In this document: positions 27,942-38,374 of the stretch, piece after piece
Position numbering within the stretch: position 1 is the first letter of the stretch
Layout: every line of letters begins with the position of its first letter
Assembly: GCF_000147335.1 (NCBI RefSeq)
Contig: NC_014501.1
Span: forward strand, 4,952,501-5,016,500
Length of the DNA: 64,000 bases
Source: Gloeothece verrucosa PCC 7822
Lineage (GTDB): Bacteria > Cyanobacteriota > Cyanobacteriia > Cyanobacteriales > Microcystaceae
Reading direction: 5' to 3'
The notes under the pieces: generated by a model
Told to the model about the DNA's origin: nothing
The model's database searches: none
What the model saw: the letters and a program-made list of their open reading frames with translations, nothing else
Made by a program: the position numbers and the translations under genes

Positions 27942-28700
27942 ATGAAAAAATTAAATGGGGTTGTTTTGGGAATAAGTTTAGCTTTAAATGGGGTTCATCT
28001 ACAAGAGGTAAAAGCGGCTAACATTGAGATGAAATTTAAGGGTTATCAGGCTTCGGGGTCGGGATACTTGCGGTTTAATAATTTAGCTCTCAAAAGCCTA
28101 GGGAAGAATTTGATCCTGCCTGAAAATGGAGAAAAGAGAATTTACTTATCGAATTTGGCTAAACTCCCTAAAATTAACTTAGAATTTAATTTTGTCTTAA
28201 AGGATACTGCTAGATTTGGCTATGGGGAAACCACCATTAATTTTAAGAAAAAAGAAGACAAAGACGCTGAATTTATTTTTGAATTTCAGAAAGGTTTAGG
28301 CTCGTTAGTAGGGATTAACTATAGTGATAGTCAGCCATTGTCCATCGGCACTTACCATGATGACTTTGGTGCGGATTTTGAGGGAAATTTTAGCACAACC
28401 TGGACAGGAAATAGCTTTTATAACCAAGGAGTAGGGGAAGTTAAGCGCTATGAACTGCAAGACAAGTTTTATTGGAATGAAGAGAAACAAGAATGGGTTT
28501 TTGATAGGGAGCTAGTTTTGATAGAAATTGGTCAGGGCTATGTGAGTGGCGAATACGAGGGAGAAATAGATTTCTTGACAAAGAAACCGCTTGCCATGAC
28601 ACCGACACCTGAACCGATAACTTGGCTTGGAAGTGCGGCAGCCCTCTATTTTGGCACACTTTTTAAAGGCAAATTCGCACCTAAGTCTAAAAAAGTCTAA
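27942..28700 (+). CDS. PEP-CTERM secreted protein of unknown function
   Basis: 252 aa with a signal peptide (about 1-27, VKAAN), a beta-rich middle, and the sorting signal TPEPITWLGSAAALYFGTLF followed by KGKFAPKSKKV. Predicted to be exported and exosortase-processed. Its middle domain is not recognised. Confidence 0.78.
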   Translation: MKKLNGVVLGISLALNGVHLQEVKAANIEMKFKGYQASGSGYLRFNNLALKSLGKNLILPENGEKRIYLSNLAKLPKINLEFNFVLKDTARFGYGETTINFKKKEDKDAEFIFEFQKGLGSLVGINYSDSQPLSIGTYHDDFGADFEGNFSTTWTGNSFYNQGVGEVKRYELQDKFYWNEEKQEWVFDRELVLIEIGQGYVSGEYEGEIDFLTKKPLAMTPTPEPITWLGSAAALYFGTLFKGKFAPKSKKV

Positions 28701-28811
28701 CCCCGAACAAATTTCCGGCATCCGTGAATAGAGGTTATAATGAAACGAAGAAGTAAGCTTAAGACTTAACCCATAGTAATTAATCAAGAAAACCTCTCCA
28801 TTAATAACCCA

Positions 28812-30434
28812 ATGACAACAGAGATCCAAACCGAACTCGAACAGGCTGTAAATTATAGACGCAACTTCGCGATTATTTCTCACCCAGACGCAGGAAAAAC
28901 GACTCTAACAGAAAAACTTTTACTCTACGGAGGGGCCATTCATCAAGCCGGTGCCGTTAAAGCGAGACGAGATCAACGTAAAGCCACATCAGACTGGATG
29001 GAAATGGAAAAACAACGGGGAATTTCTATCACTTCTACGGTTTTACAGTTTGATTATAAAAATTTCCAAATTAATTTACTCGATACCCCAGGACACCAAG
29101 ATTTTAGTGAAGATACCTATCGCACCCTAGCCGCCGCCGATAATGCTGTGATGTTAATTGATGCGGCAAAAGGGTTAGAACCTCAAACCCGCAAACTGTT
29201 TGAAGTGTGTAAAATGCGGTCATTGCCGATCTTTACCTTTGTCAATAAATTAGACCGCCCCGGACGAGAACCCCTAGAATTACTCGATGAGATAGAACAG
29301 GAATTAGGATTACAAACTTATGCGGTAAACTGGCCCATTGGCACAGGGGACCGCTTTAAAGGCGTTTATGACCGACGCAGCAAGGCGATACACCTGTTTG
29401 AACGTCGCGCTCACGGCTCCCAGGAAGCCCGAGAAACGGTGATCGAGCTTGGTGACCCCAAAATTGAGGATTATCTGCCACAAGACCTCTATTATCAGCT
29501 AAAAGAAGATTTAGAAATTCTCGAAGAAATTGGCTCAGAACTAGATTTAGAACAGGTTCACGCCGGAAAAATGACACCTGTGTTTTTTGGCAGTGCGATG
29601 ACCAATTTTGGCGTTAAGCTTTTCTTAGAAGCGTTTCTAGATTATGCACTCAAACCCGGAGGCAGATATTCCTCGGCAGGTGTACTTGATCCCACCTATC
29701 CAGAATTTAGCGGCTTTATCTTTAAACTGCAAGCCAATATGGACCCTAAACACCGAGATCGGGTAGCATTTGTGCGGGTATGTACAGGAAAATTTGAGAA
29801 AGACATGACCGTTAATCATGCCAGAACCGGTAAAACCGTGCGGCTGTCTCGTCCGCAAAAATTATTTGCTCAAGATCGCGCTTCCATAGAAGAAGCTTAC
29901 CCGGGGGATGTGATCGGATTAAATAACCCGGGTGTGTTTGCTATCGGAGATACGATTTATAATGGCAAAAAGTTGGAATATGAGGGCATTCCTTGCTTTT
30001 CACCAGAACTATTTGCCTATTTGAAAAACCCGAACCCTTCTAAGTTTAAACAGTTCCAAAAAGGAATACAGGAATTAACCGAAGAAGGAGCCATTCAAAT
30101 TATGTTTTCTGTGGATGATTTTATCCGCGATCCGATTTTGGCGGCTGTGGGACAATTACAGTTTGAAGTGGTGCAATTTCGGATGCTCAATGAATACGGA
30201 GTAGAAACCCGCACAGAACCTTTATCTTATAGTGTAGCCCGTTGGGTGGCTGGCGGATGGAAAGCTTTGGAGGAGGTAGGCAGATTATTTAATACGATGA
30301 CGGTTAAAGATGGGTGGGGTCGTCCGGTTTTGTTGTTTAAGAATGAGTGGAATTTACAACAAGTGAAGGAAGACCATCCTAAGTTAGAATTAACTTCTAC
30401 TGCGCCGGTAGGTTCAGGTCTTCAACCGTCTTAA
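28812..30434 (+). CDS. prfC: Peptide chain release factor 3
   Basis: 540 aa translational GTPase. G1 [15 protein letters not shown], switch region RGISITS, G3 [16 protein letters not shown] and G4 NKLD are present, followed by the RF3-specific C-terminal domains. It recycles RF1/RF2 from the ribosome after termination. Full length. Confidence 0.95.
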   Translation: MTTEIQTELEQAVNYRRNFAIISHPDAGKTTLTEKLLLYGGAIHQAGAVKARRDQRKATSDWMEMEKQRGISITSTVLQFDYKNFQINLLDTPGHQDFSEDTYRTLAAADNAVMLIDAAKGLEPQTRKLFEVCKMRSLPIFTFVNKLDRPGREPLELLDEIEQELGLQTYAVNWPIGTGDRFKGVYDRRSKAIHLFERRAHGSQEARETVIELGDPKIEDYLPQDLYYQLKEDLEILEEIGSELDLEQVHAGKMTPVFFGSAMTNFGVKLFLEAFLDYALKPGGRYSSAGVLDPTYPEFSGFIFKLQANMDPKHRDRVAFVRVCTGKFEKDMTVNHARTGKTVRLSRPQKLFAQDRASIEEAYPGDVIGLNNPGVFAIGDTIYNGKKLEYEGIPCFSPELFAYLKNPNPSKFKQFQKGIQELTEEGAIQIMFSVDDFIRDPILAAVGQLQFEVVQFRMLNEYGVETRTEPLSYSVARWVAGGWKALEEVGRLFNTMTVKDGWGRPVLLFKNEWNLQQVKEDHPKLELTSTAPVGSGLQPS

Positions 30435-30526
30435 AAGGCAAAATCTTCAGCTAAGATGGTGCGTTACGACGGATATTTCAACCTAGGTTTTTTCCGATGA
30501 GGATAACCGCCTAACGCACTCTACAA

Positions 30527-31444
30527 TCATTGAATGATCTTCTTCGCTGTTGCTTCATCCACAGCCGCATCTTCAGAAACATCTAAAATAGTCGCCGACG
30601 AATCATCAGGAGCATCTAAATTAGTTGGTGTAGAACTTTGAGGAATATCAAGCACCGTCGTAGGAGCTTTATTCTCTTCTGTATCTTCTACTGTTTTCAC
30701 GCTTTCTGTTTTGGGAGCCGCTACCGCCTCAAGAGAACTCACTTTAGCGCGATATAATAGCGTATCACCCTGACGATATCCCACATAACGCACCCGTACC
30801 CGCTCCCCAGGTTCCGCTTGTCCTTCCATCAATTGATGATATTGAGGATCATAAGGCACTAACTCACCCACAGAGGCGATCGCTTCTACCCCCCACTGCT
30901 TTAATAAAATTGCCATCGGTTTAAGCAACGGTAATAATTTGATCGCGGGTAACTTGGGATTTTTCTGGGCCGATAGGGCGGCAGTCGGCCATTGCAGTAA
31001 CCATGACTCTAGAGTCTGTAAACTCGAGCGTTGAAACTCTTGCTTCAAAGTTTCTTTTTGTTGCTCCATTTGCTGTTGCAGCCGATGAAACTCATTTCTT
31101 GAGGTTTCTCGCTCTTGTTCTATCAGTTGTTGTAACTGTTGATAGTCTTCTTCTAGAGACTCGAGTGCGTAAGTATCACTTCTCATCTGTTCGGGTAGAG
31201 GAAGAGAAACCGCTTCATCAGAGCTAAATCGAGTCAGGAAATCATTGAGAGAAATTTCTAGCGTATTGGCTAATTTTAGCAAGATTTCTACAGGTATCTT
31301 CAGGATTAATCCGTATTCGATCCGAGTAATTTGCCACTCCGATACCTCAGAAAGGCGGCTTAATTCTTTTACAGTGGGAATTCCCACCTGTTGCATCAGG
31401 TGTTCTAACTGCTGATGGTTTTTAATGTAGATGGATTTGCTCAT
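30527..31444 (-). CDS. HTH - coiled coil - GrpE-like head fusion protein
   Basis: 305 aa from ATG at 31444. An N-terminal Xre-type helix-turn-helix (about 15-70: VKELSRLSEVSEWQITRIEYG) is followed by a long Gln/Glu coiled coil (about 85-135). A segment matching the GrpE beta-head comes next (WGVEAIASVGELVPYDPQYH, then EPGERVRVRYVGYRQGD, about 185-235) and then an acidic Thr/Ser-rich tail. GrpE is the nucleotide exchange factor of DnaK. Here the DNA-binding domain suggests a chaperone-linked regulator, though binding of DnaK is inferred. It lies 26 bases downstream of sulfiredoxin on the same strand. Confidence 0.75.
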   Translation of the reverse strand: MSKSIYIKNHQQLEHLMQQVGIPTVKELSRLSEVSEWQITRIEYGLILKIPVEILLKLANTLEISLNDFLTRFSSDEAVSLPLPEQMRSDTYALESLEEDYQQLQQLIEQERETSRNEFHRLQQQMEQQKETLKQEFQRSSLQTLESWLLQWPTAALSAQKNPKLPAIKLLPLLKPMAILLKQWGVEAIASVGELVPYDPQYHQLMEGQAEPGERVRVRYVGYRQGDTLLYRAKVSSLEAVAAPKTESVKTVEDTEENKAPTTVLDIPQSSTPTNLDAPDDSSATILDVSEDAAVDEATAKKIIQ

Positions 31445-31470
31445 GGTCAAGTACAAAAATCACAACACAA

Positions 31471-31734
31471 TTATGCTAAATGTTTCTGTAACACTGAACG
31501 CGGCGCTTGACGAACTCGACATTTAATTGTTTGTTTACCGAGGCGTTGATGAGCCTCAAAACGATGACACCCCGAAAAGCCATAATATTGTCCGTCCACT
31601 TCTAGCACATCGATCGGTTCTCTTAAGCCTTCTGAGGCGATCGACTGCATTAAGGCTTCTACTTTTTGGGGATCAGTTTGCCGGGGAAGGGGGCGACGGA
31701 TCTGGTTTAGGGGAATTTCTTGAATTTTAACCAT
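31471..31734 (-). CDS. srx: Sulfiredoxin
   Basis: 87 aa from ATG at 31734 (MVKIQEIPLNQIRRPLPRQ), preferred because upstream codons do not match the family. ParB-like fold with the catalytic FSGCHRFEAHQRLG motif. Uses ATP to reduce the hyperoxidised cysteine-sulfinate of 2-Cys peroxiredoxins. Probably cotranscribed with the HTH-GrpE gene, which may link both to oxidative stress. Confidence 0.88.
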   Translation of the reverse strand: MVKIQEIPLNQIRRPLPRQTDPQKVEALMQSIASEGLREPIDVLEVDGQYYGFSGCHRFEAHQRLGKQTIKCRVRQAPRSVLQKHLA

Positions 31735-31864
31735 AGCTTTGAGTGAATGTACGGGAGCTTTTATTTGAGTATGATATAGATCACAGGGTAAAAAGACTGA
31801 CATCACCGATCTTTTTGGGAATTAATGAGATTCTGGGAATATAAGCTAATAGTTTAATGTTCTT

Positions 31865-33118
31865 ATGACTAACGCACTTACTGCTCTCTCTTCTATCTCA
31901 GAACCAGCTTTGACTCCAACCGTTAATAGTGATATTTCTACAGCCCAACCGATAACTATTGATGAATTTAGCGGCATCAAACAAGCAAACCTGTTTAAAA
32001 GCTTAAAACAAAACCAGTTTAGTGGCCAGTTGATTTTTTGGGACCCACAAGGCGTGGTGTCTATCTTTCATCTGTTTCATGGGCGTATCGTTTTTGTGAC
32101 AGGTGGACACCAACCCAGCAAACGCTGGACTCGTAATTTAAAATTGTACTGTCCGGCGCTGGCTTGTGAGTTAAATGTTATAGATGCCAATGAGTCTATT
32201 CCTACCCCTGAAACCGAAGAAATGAGTTGGCAATATCGCCTATTGTCTTCCTGGCTAAAACAGAAAAAGATTAACCGAGAACAAGTTTTCCGTCTCATTC
32301 GCGGTTTAGTTAGCGAAATGTTCTTTGATTTAACTCAAGCTCAACAAGTCACTTATATTCTTAAATCTGATAAATCTTGCTCTACTCCTATTATTTTAAT
32401 TAACCCAGAAGAAATTATTGTTGATGCTTGGAAGCTTTGGCTAGAGTGGCAAAAGGCTGATTTAGCCGCTTATTCGGCCAATTTAGTTCCTGTTATTAGT
32501 CACCCAGAGCAATTGGACCTGCAAGCTTTACCGAGTACCTGTAAGGTGGTTATACAATGTTTAGATGGAGAAGCCAGTTTAAGAGATTTGGCCATCAAAC
32601 TACAACAAGATATTTTATCCTTAACACGCTCACTATTGCTCTATGTTCAATGGGGATTAGTTAAATTTGTCGAATTTGCCGATTTAAATGACCAAGTAGA
32701 GTCATTTCCTGCCAATTTTTCCCTCAAAAAAACTCTTAAGCAACATCTTGTCGTCTATGTCGATGATAATTTAGAAATGTCTCGGCGTATGCGAGACTGG
32801 CTCACCTCTGCTGGTTATCAATATATTACTGTTCATAACCGACTAGAAGCGGTGGCTATTTGTCTAGAGCAAAACCCTGACCTGATTATCATTAATGCCC
32901 AGATGTCTAATAGCAGTGGCTATCAAATCTGTTATCAACTGCGGCAATTTTCCTTTCTTTGCCATACACCCATTATAATGCTTGCAGATAAGATTAGCAT
33001 GATCGACAAAATTAGAGCAAAATTCGGTAAAGTTGTGGAAATATTGCCAAAATTTGCCGATAAAGAGCAAATTATCACCACATTATTTAAATCTTTAACT
33101 CAAGAAACGGCAATATAG
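31865..33118 (+). CDS. PatA-like response regulator with degenerate receiver
   Basis: 417 aa. An N-terminal DUF4388/PATAN-like domain (about 30-280: ANLFKSLKQNQFSGQLIF, HLFHGRIVFV) precedes a C-terminal REC domain (about 295-415: HLVVYVDDN). At the phospho-acceptor position the sequence reads LIIINAQMS where active receivers have LLDVxMP, so the Asp is replaced by Asn. It is probably phosphorylation-independent. It precedes a paralogue with an intact receiver. PATAN proteins act in phototaxis and heterocyst patterning signalling. Confidence 0.82.
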   Translation: MTNALTALSSISEPALTPTVNSDISTAQPITIDEFSGIKQANLFKSLKQNQFSGQLIFWDPQGVVSIFHLFHGRIVFVTGGHQPSKRWTRNLKLYCPALACELNVIDANESIPTPETEEMSWQYRLLSSWLKQKKINREQVFRLIRGLVSEMFFDLTQAQQVTYILKSDKSCSTPIILINPEEIIVDAWKLWLEWQKADLAAYSANLVPVISHPEQLDLQALPSTCKVVIQCLDGEASLRDLAIKLQQDILSLTRSLLLYVQWGLVKFVEFADLNDQVESFPANFSLKKTLKQHLVVYVDDNLEMSRRMRDWLTSAGYQYITVHNRLEAVAICLEQNPDLIIINAQMSNSSGYQICYQLRQFSFLCHTPIIMLADKISMIDKIRAKFGKVVEILPKFADKEQIITTLFKSLTQETAI

Positions 33119-33296
33119 TTATAGGCTATAGGGGTTTATAAGACTTATCGTCGCGTCTCTAGAGAAATGATAGAATTAAATAGGAATCAACCTACTTGAG
33201 AAATTAAGGCCTTCAAACCCAGTGTTTCTGATTTGTCCAACTTTTGTTGCTCAGGTTTTTTTTTCGGTTCAAGTGGTGGTTAAGGATGATTTAGTT

Positions 33297-34541
33297 ATGG
33301 CTCAAAATTTGCCTGACACTGATGCGACAGATCCAAATTTTACTCCCATTCAGATGCTAGAACGACTGGCAGACACTCAAGAAAGCGGTTGTTTACATCT
33401 ACGTAGTCAAGACGTTGACTGGCTTTTTTATTTTAGGTTGGGCAAATTAGTTTATGCAACTCATTCTATAGATCCTGTAGACCGTCTAGAGCGTCATTTA
33501 CGGCGGCTCAGTCATGAAATTACAAGCTTAACTCGAGAAGTCTGTCATTATGTTCGTGTACATATCGAAAATAATCTTTCTACAGACATTACTCAATTCT
33601 CTGATTATCAAGGAATTTATTGGCTGTTAGAAGAGAAAATTCTCAGTGAAGATGCCATTGTAACATTAGTAAAAAAATTAACGGCTGAAGTTTTAGAAAA
33701 TTATTTAGTTGTCTCATCTATTGAAGAACAAGAAGTATTGAGTCCTCCTCTTAATCTGCCGATTTTTTGTGCCATTAATTTGGCAGATTGTATTGAATCT
33801 TGTCGTCAGCGCATAGAAGGTTGGCAAGCGTTAGGGCCGGAAATCGTTTCGCCTTACCAGCGTCCTTATTTTTTTAACAATGCTTATGCCCAAAATAAGT
33901 TATCAGAAGATCAACAACAAAAATTGAGTAAAATTTTAAAAGGATATAGTTTTTATCATTTAGCTAGTATTTTTGATCAAGATGAACTTAAGCTGGCTCA
34001 AAAGTTATATACATTAGTTAAGAATAAAGCGATTCTTTTAAGAGAACCCCAACCTCCCTATAATAAATTGCCCAAATTTTATAAGCCAGAACCGGGAAAA
34101 AACTCTAGAGAACTCGAAGAAGGTGAAGAAACCACTCTGAATTTATCAGTGATCACTAAAAATAGTTTACCGACTAAAATCTGTAAAATTGCTTGTATTG
34201 ATGACAGTCAAACGATGTTACAAGAACTGTCGCGTTTTCTCGATGCAGAAAATTTTATTGTTCATACTATTAATGATTCTCTGAAAGCTTTAATGCAGGT
34301 TATTCGCATCAAACCGGATTTGATTTTATTAGATGTAACTATGCCTAATGTAGATGGTTATCAAATCTGTTCTCTGTTGAGAAAAAATGCTGAGTTTAAG
34401 AAAACACCCATCATTATGGTAACAGCCAAAAGCGGCTTAATTGACAGAGCTAGAGCCAAAATTGTCGGAGCTACTGATTATATTACTAAGCCATTTTCTC
34501 AGGAAGAATTATTGAGAATGGTCTTTCGATATTTGACTTGA
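33297..34541 (+). CDS. PatA-like response regulator with intact receiver
   Basis: 414 aa from ATG at 33297 (AAGGATGA upstream), preferred over GTG at 33222. PATAN/DUF4388 N-terminal region (PIQMLERLADTQESGCLHL, FRLGKLVYATH) and a C-terminal REC with acidic pocket (ACIDDSQTM), phospho-acceptor Asp (ILLDVTMPNVDGY) and conserved Lys (DYITKPF). Likely an output regulator of a phosphorelay, possibly phototaxis. It forms a pair with the upstream degenerate copy. Confidence 0.85.
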   Translation: MAQNLPDTDATDPNFTPIQMLERLADTQESGCLHLRSQDVDWLFYFRLGKLVYATHSIDPVDRLERHLRRLSHEITSLTREVCHYVRVHIENNLSTDITQFSDYQGIYWLLEEKILSEDAIVTLVKKLTAEVLENYLVVSSIEEQEVLSPPLNLPIFCAINLADCIESCRQRIEGWQALGPEIVSPYQRPYFFNNAYAQNKLSEDQQQKLSKILKGYSFYHLASIFDQDELKLAQKLYTLVKNKAILLREPQPPYNKLPKFYKPEPGKNSRELEEGEETTLNLSVITKNSLPTKICKIACIDDSQTMLQELSRFLDAENFIVHTINDSLKALMQVIRIKPDLILLDVTMPNVDGYQICSLLRKNAEFKKTPIIMVTAKSGLIDRARAKIVGATDYITKPFSQEELLRMVFRYLT

Positions 34542-34762
34542 AATGACAGAGAATGAATGATTGAGCATTGACTAATGACTAATGCAATTTATGCAATAAA
34601 CTAATGCTTTTTTTGTCCGAGGTTGTTTCAGATGGTACTAGACAAATTTTTTTATTTATGTTAAAATACGGGCAATTATATTTCTGATAATAGCCATAAC
34701 GAAAAAGGCTGTTAGGGAATGTTATGTCCCTTTGAGCGCAAATAAAATTATTTGCTTTGCCA

Positions 34763-35194
34763 ATGACTCCTCAACTAACATCTAAATCTTTATCAAAACT
34801 GTTAGAAAAATACCCTAATCTGAAAACACCTATAGAGCAGGGTCGTTTTCTGACAGGTTATACACAAGGGAGCTATTCGGGAAACCAAGTAAATGTATTT
34901 TTAGTACGCTCTCCTTGGACGCAGTTTTGTTTGCCGGCGACGGCTATAGGAAGTCTGCCACCAGGAGCCGTACTACTAATCACTGAAGAAGCTCACGCAA
35001 GTCCCCAAGGTCTATGGAAAGCTTACAGTCTTGAAACAGATAACAAATCTTTTAACAATAGGAGTACCTCTCAAGTTCAAAGCCAATTCCTTTCTTCATT
35101 AACTTCCACTGCCGCATCCATAGCTATAGAAACAGAAAGAAAGTATTCTTCTCGTCGTTTACGAGAACTGGCTCAACAACAGTTGGTTAGATAG
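34763..35194 (+). CDS. Conserved hypothetical protein (143 aa)
   Basis: ATG at 34763 chosen over TTG at 34757. The central part is beta-rich (QVNVFLVRSPWTQFCLP, PPGAVLLITEEA) and the C-terminal helix is basic (KYSSRRLRELAQQQLVR). No signal peptide or membrane segment. Not recognised. Confidence 0.65.
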   Translation: MTPQLTSKSLSKLLEKYPNLKTPIEQGRFLTGYTQGSYSGNQVNVFLVRSPWTQFCLPATAIGSLPPGAVLLITEEAHASPQGLWKAYSLETDNKSFNNRSTSQVQSQFLSSLTSTAASIAIETERKYSSRRLRELAQQQLVR

Positions 35195-35393
35195 AGGAAA
35201 AAAAACAACTGATCAATTAAAACAACCTTAACTAATGACCCCCTCCACAGGTAGAAATCTTCTGCTAAGTCAGGGAATTATCATCAGCTTAGAAAAAATG
35301 CTAGTCTATAAAAGAAAAATTGTTTTTCTAAGCGGTGAAAAGCTTCCGGTGCTAATCATCTTAGCAGTAGATTCTACTTGGTGACAAACAACT

Positions 35394-36152
35394 ATGAGCC
35401 AAATTCAAGACCAGACAGAAGGCCCCATCATCATCGCTGAAGAAGTGGAAAAATGGTATGACAATGGCTTTTATGCTTTACGAAAAGCCAGCTTAACCGT
35501 ACACAAACAAGAAGTCGTGGTGATTATGGGCCCATCAGGCTCAGGAAAATCTACGTTTATTCGCACCTTTAACGCCTTGGAACCTTATCAAAAAGGTAGG
35601 ATTATTATTGATGGCATTAAACTTTCCCATGATCTCAGAAATATTGAAACCATCCGCCGAGAAGTGGGGATGGTGTTTCAACAGTTTAATCTGTTTCCTC
35701 ATTTGACGGTTTTGAATAATGTTTCCCTCGCTCCCATTTGGGTAAGGCGTTGGCCAAAACAGAAAGCCGAAACCGTTGCTATGCAATTATTAGAAAAAGT
35801 CGGAATTTTGGAACAAGCTCATAAATACCCCGGTCAACTATCTGGAGGACAACAGCAACGGGTTGCCATTGCTCGTGCTTTAGCCATGCAACCTAAGATT
35901 ATGCTGTTTGATGAACCGACCTCTGCATTAGATCCAGAAATGGTGAGGGAAGTATTGGATACTATGCGGAGTTTGGCACAGGAAGGAATGACAATGGTTT
36001 GTGTGACTCATGAGGTGGGGTTTGCTAGAGAAGTGAGTGATAGAGTTGTGTTTATGGATGAGGGGACAGTGGTAGAAATTGCCACGCCCGACGAGTTTTT
36101 TAATCATCCTAAAGAAGAACGCACTCAAAAGTTTCTTTCTCAAATTTTGTAG
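35394..36152 (+). CDS. Polar amino acid ABC transporter ATP-binding protein
   Basis: 252 aa. Walker [10 protein letters not shown] (about residue 45), Q-loop [14 protein letters not shown], signature LSGGQQQR, Walker [14 protein letters not shown] and H-loop THEVGFA are all present. Closest in style to GlnQ/BgtA, energising uptake of glutamine, glutamate or basic amino acids. No permease or binding protein is adjacent, so it must partner with subunits encoded elsewhere. Confidence 0.88.
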   Translation: MSQIQDQTEGPIIIAEEVEKWYDNGFYALRKASLTVHKQEVVVIMGPSGSGKSTFIRTFNALEPYQKGRIIIDGIKLSHDLRNIETIRREVGMVFQQFNLFPHLTVLNNVSLAPIWVRRWPKQKAETVAMQLLEKVGILEQAHKYPGQLSGGQQQRVAIARALAMQPKIMLFDEPTSALDPEMVREVLDTMRSLAQEGMTMVCVTHEVGFAREVSDRVVFMDEGTVVEIATPDEFFNHPKEERTQKFLSQIL

Positions 36153-36159
36153 TTTTCAA

Positions 36160-37284
36160 TCAAATTGAATTCCCCTCAAAACATAATTTCAACTTTTGAT
36201 GATCAATTAACCATCTCGTTTGAAAAGTGCGATAAGCTGCCCGACTAACAGCCTTAATTAAAGACGCTTCTGCTGATGCACCAAACAGGCAACCTAGAAC
36301 CGGAATTCCTTCGCCGCTTTCGCTTTCAATTTGATAAGTAATCAATTGTTTAATTAACTGTGAGGAGATAACTTTCGTTGTTTGAGCTTCGGCGGACTCC
36401 TCAACCAAATCTTCAATAATTTGCGGGTAGAGAATTTGATGAAGCTTAAACCAGTATTTAAACGTATTTTTGCGCTCCTTTGGGGTGTCAGCGATAGCTA
36501 ATTCAATAATAGCCCAAGCAAATTGCTTATCTTCTTCTGTATCGGGAGTATAGCCATAACACAAACCAATTTTATAAATCGTTTGCCACATCAATAGCAG
36601 AAATAAAGGAATATCAACTTCTACAGCGATCCCGCCCAACAATCCAGATAATCCTCCTGTCACGGCCGCTTGAGCAATGGCTTTATGTTGGACATCTTGA
36701 GCCAGGTGATCGCAAACTTCTAAAGAAACTTGTTGCAACTGTTGATGATTTTCAACCCCTGCCTTATCTTGAAGCGTTTTCCACTCATGTGGCCAATGAG
36801 CGGTAACTGATTCTAAGGTTTGAAAAATTTTCTCCACTAATGGCGGTGGGATCATTGCTTCTACTATTTTCCCCACCGGCTCAAATAATTGCTCAAGTCC
36901 TTGGTTAATCAACCCTAACTCACCACACAGCCATTGATGAATCCCTCGAATTTGCTGCTTTTCATAATCACTTAAATTTTCACTCCCTCTCATCAACCCG
37001 TTTGCCTCTAAATAAATTGCCGGTGGTCGCTTCGAAGGCAAAGCCGCTAACTCAATGGCTTCGGTTAATCGAGTCTGCAATGTTGTTGAGGAGCATTTTT
37101 TTTGATCGTAGCAGACCATTAGAGATTGAGCCGCATCATTAAGACGAAAACTGGTGATCCCCTGCTCTGACTCCAAGCGGCTTTCGAGTTGATCTCGGTA
37201 ATTTGCATCTATCAATAAACGTGGAATTCGCACGCGAAGTCGCCCGGGTAGCTGGTGGATAATTTTGTAATTAACTTGTCCCAT
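36160..37284 (-). CDS. EcsC-family protein with N-terminal HMA-like segment
   Basis: 374 aa from ATG at 37284 (MGQVNYKIIHQLPGRLRVRIP). The longer reading frame would run into the GGDEF gene. Residues about 1-75 resemble the HMA_2-type ferredoxin-like fold without the CxxC metal site. Residues about 215-370 match EcsC (AIAQAAVTGGLSGLLGGIAVE, a hydrophobic IPLFLLLMWQ stretch, GIPVLGCLFGASAEASLI). Probably membrane-associated; function poorly known. Confidence 0.72.
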   Translation of the reverse strand: MGQVNYKIIHQLPGRLRVRIPRLLIDANYRDQLESRLESEQGITSFRLNDAAQSLMVCYDQKKCSSTTLQTRLTEAIELAALPSKRPPAIYLEANGLMRGSENLSDYEKQQIRGIHQWLCGELGLINQGLEQLFEPVGKIVEAMIPPPLVEKIFQTLESVTAHWPHEWKTLQDKAGVENHQQLQQVSLEVCDHLAQDVQHKAIAQAAVTGGLSGLLGGIAVEVDIPLFLLLMWQTIYKIGLCYGYTPDTEEDKQFAWAIIELAIADTPKERKNTFKYWFKLHQILYPQIIEDLVEESAEAQTTKVISSQLIKQLITYQIESESGEGIPVLGCLFGASAEASLIKAVSRAAYRTFQTRWLIDHQKLKLCFEGNSI

Positions 37285-37306
37285 ATATTTTTCTAAATAG
37301 CCACAT

Positions 37307-38374
37307 TCAAAGTTCTTTCTGCTCATCAAAATTAAAGAGAATAATGCGATCCCGCCCTTGAGCTTTAGCTTGATAGAGGGCATGATCAGCCGCATCGAGG
37401 ATAGTTTTCGAAGATAGTCCTGGACGAGGAATAATACCTGCAACTCCTAAACTTAGGGTAACATATTCACTGACGCGGGAATGAGCATGAGGAATCTTGA
37501 GATGACGAATTTCCCAACACATTCTCTCGGCAACTAACATTGCTCCTTGAACATCGGTATTCGGCAAAATGACAGCAAATTCCTCGCCACCGTAACGAGC
37601 CGCTAAATCCCCTGGCCGCCAAACCGTTTTATTGATCGTTTCAGCAACGAGTTTTAAACAATCATCTCCTACTAAATGACCATAGCAATCATTGTAATCT
37701 TTAAAATAATCGATATCGCTCATAATCAAAGACAACGGCACTTGTTCGCGCTGCGCTCGTTTCCATTCTTGTTTAAGATAGTAATCAAACTGAAGACGGT
37801 TAGCGATTTGAGTTAATCCATCTAGAGTAGCAAGGCGTTTTAAGACTTCATTTAAAGCTTGTAGTTCAGCTTCAGCTTTTTTGCGGACTTGAATCTCCTC
37901 TACCAGTTTTTGATTAATTTTTTTCAAAGCTTCTTCAGCTTTTTGTCGTTGCTCAATTTCTTCTTGAAGAAGAGCTTTTTGTCGTTGAAGCGTTAACTGG
38001 GTTTCAATTCTAGATAAAACTTCTTCTAAATGAAAGGGTTTTGTAATATAGTCTACCCCTCCGACAGTAAACGCTTTTACCTTATCAAAAACTTCATTTA
38101 GGGCACTCAAAAAAATTACAGGAATTTCAGCCGTTTCTGAGTTAGCTTTTAGCTTTTGACACACTTCATAGCCGTCCATATTAGGCATTTTGACATCGAG
38201 AAGAATTAATTCTGGGGGTTCAGCTTTCACTACCATTAAAGCCTGTTTCCCACTGAGAACACGACGAACTTCATAACCTTGATCTCGTAAGCTTTTAAAA
38301 AGAATTTCCAAGTTTTCAGGGATATCATCTACAATTAAAATATCACCTTTAGATTGAGCCGTTTTTTCATTCAT
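37307..38374 (-). CDS. Response-regulator diguanylate cyclase (REC-coiled coil-GGDEF)
   Basis: 355 aa. REC domain (about 10-130) with ILIVDDIPEN, phospho-acceptor ILLDVKMPNMDGYE and DYITKPF. A coiled-coil linker (about 135-185) precedes a GGDEF domain with RYGGEEFAVILP, an active-site variant known to be functional. Makes c-di-GMP on phosphorylation. Its start overlaps by seven bases the end of a decayed hybrid histidine kinase frame, so its cognate kinase was probably the lost upstream gene. Confidence 0.92.
   Translation of the reverse strand: MNEKTAQSKGDILIVDDIPENLEILFKSLRDQGYEVRRVLSGKQALMVVKAEPPELILLDVKMPNMDGYEVCQKLKANSETAEIPVIFLSALNEVFDKVKAFTVGGVDYITKPFHLEEVLSRIETQLTLQRQKALLQEEIEQRQKAEEALKKINQKLVEEIQVRKKAEAELQALNEVLKRLATLDGLTQIANRLQFDYYLKQEWKRAQREQVPLSLIMSDIDYFKDYNDCYGHLVGDDCLKLVAETINKTVWRPGDLAARYGGEEFAVILPNTDVQGAMLVAERMCWEIRHLKIPHAHSRVSEYVTLSLGVAGIIPRPGLSSKTILDAADHALYQAKAQGRDRIILFNFDEQKEL

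Noticed and set aside
37285-37443. N-terminal extension of the EcsC protein
   Set aside because: It overlaps the conserved end of the GGDEF gene; the ATG at 37284 gives the expected HMA-like start.
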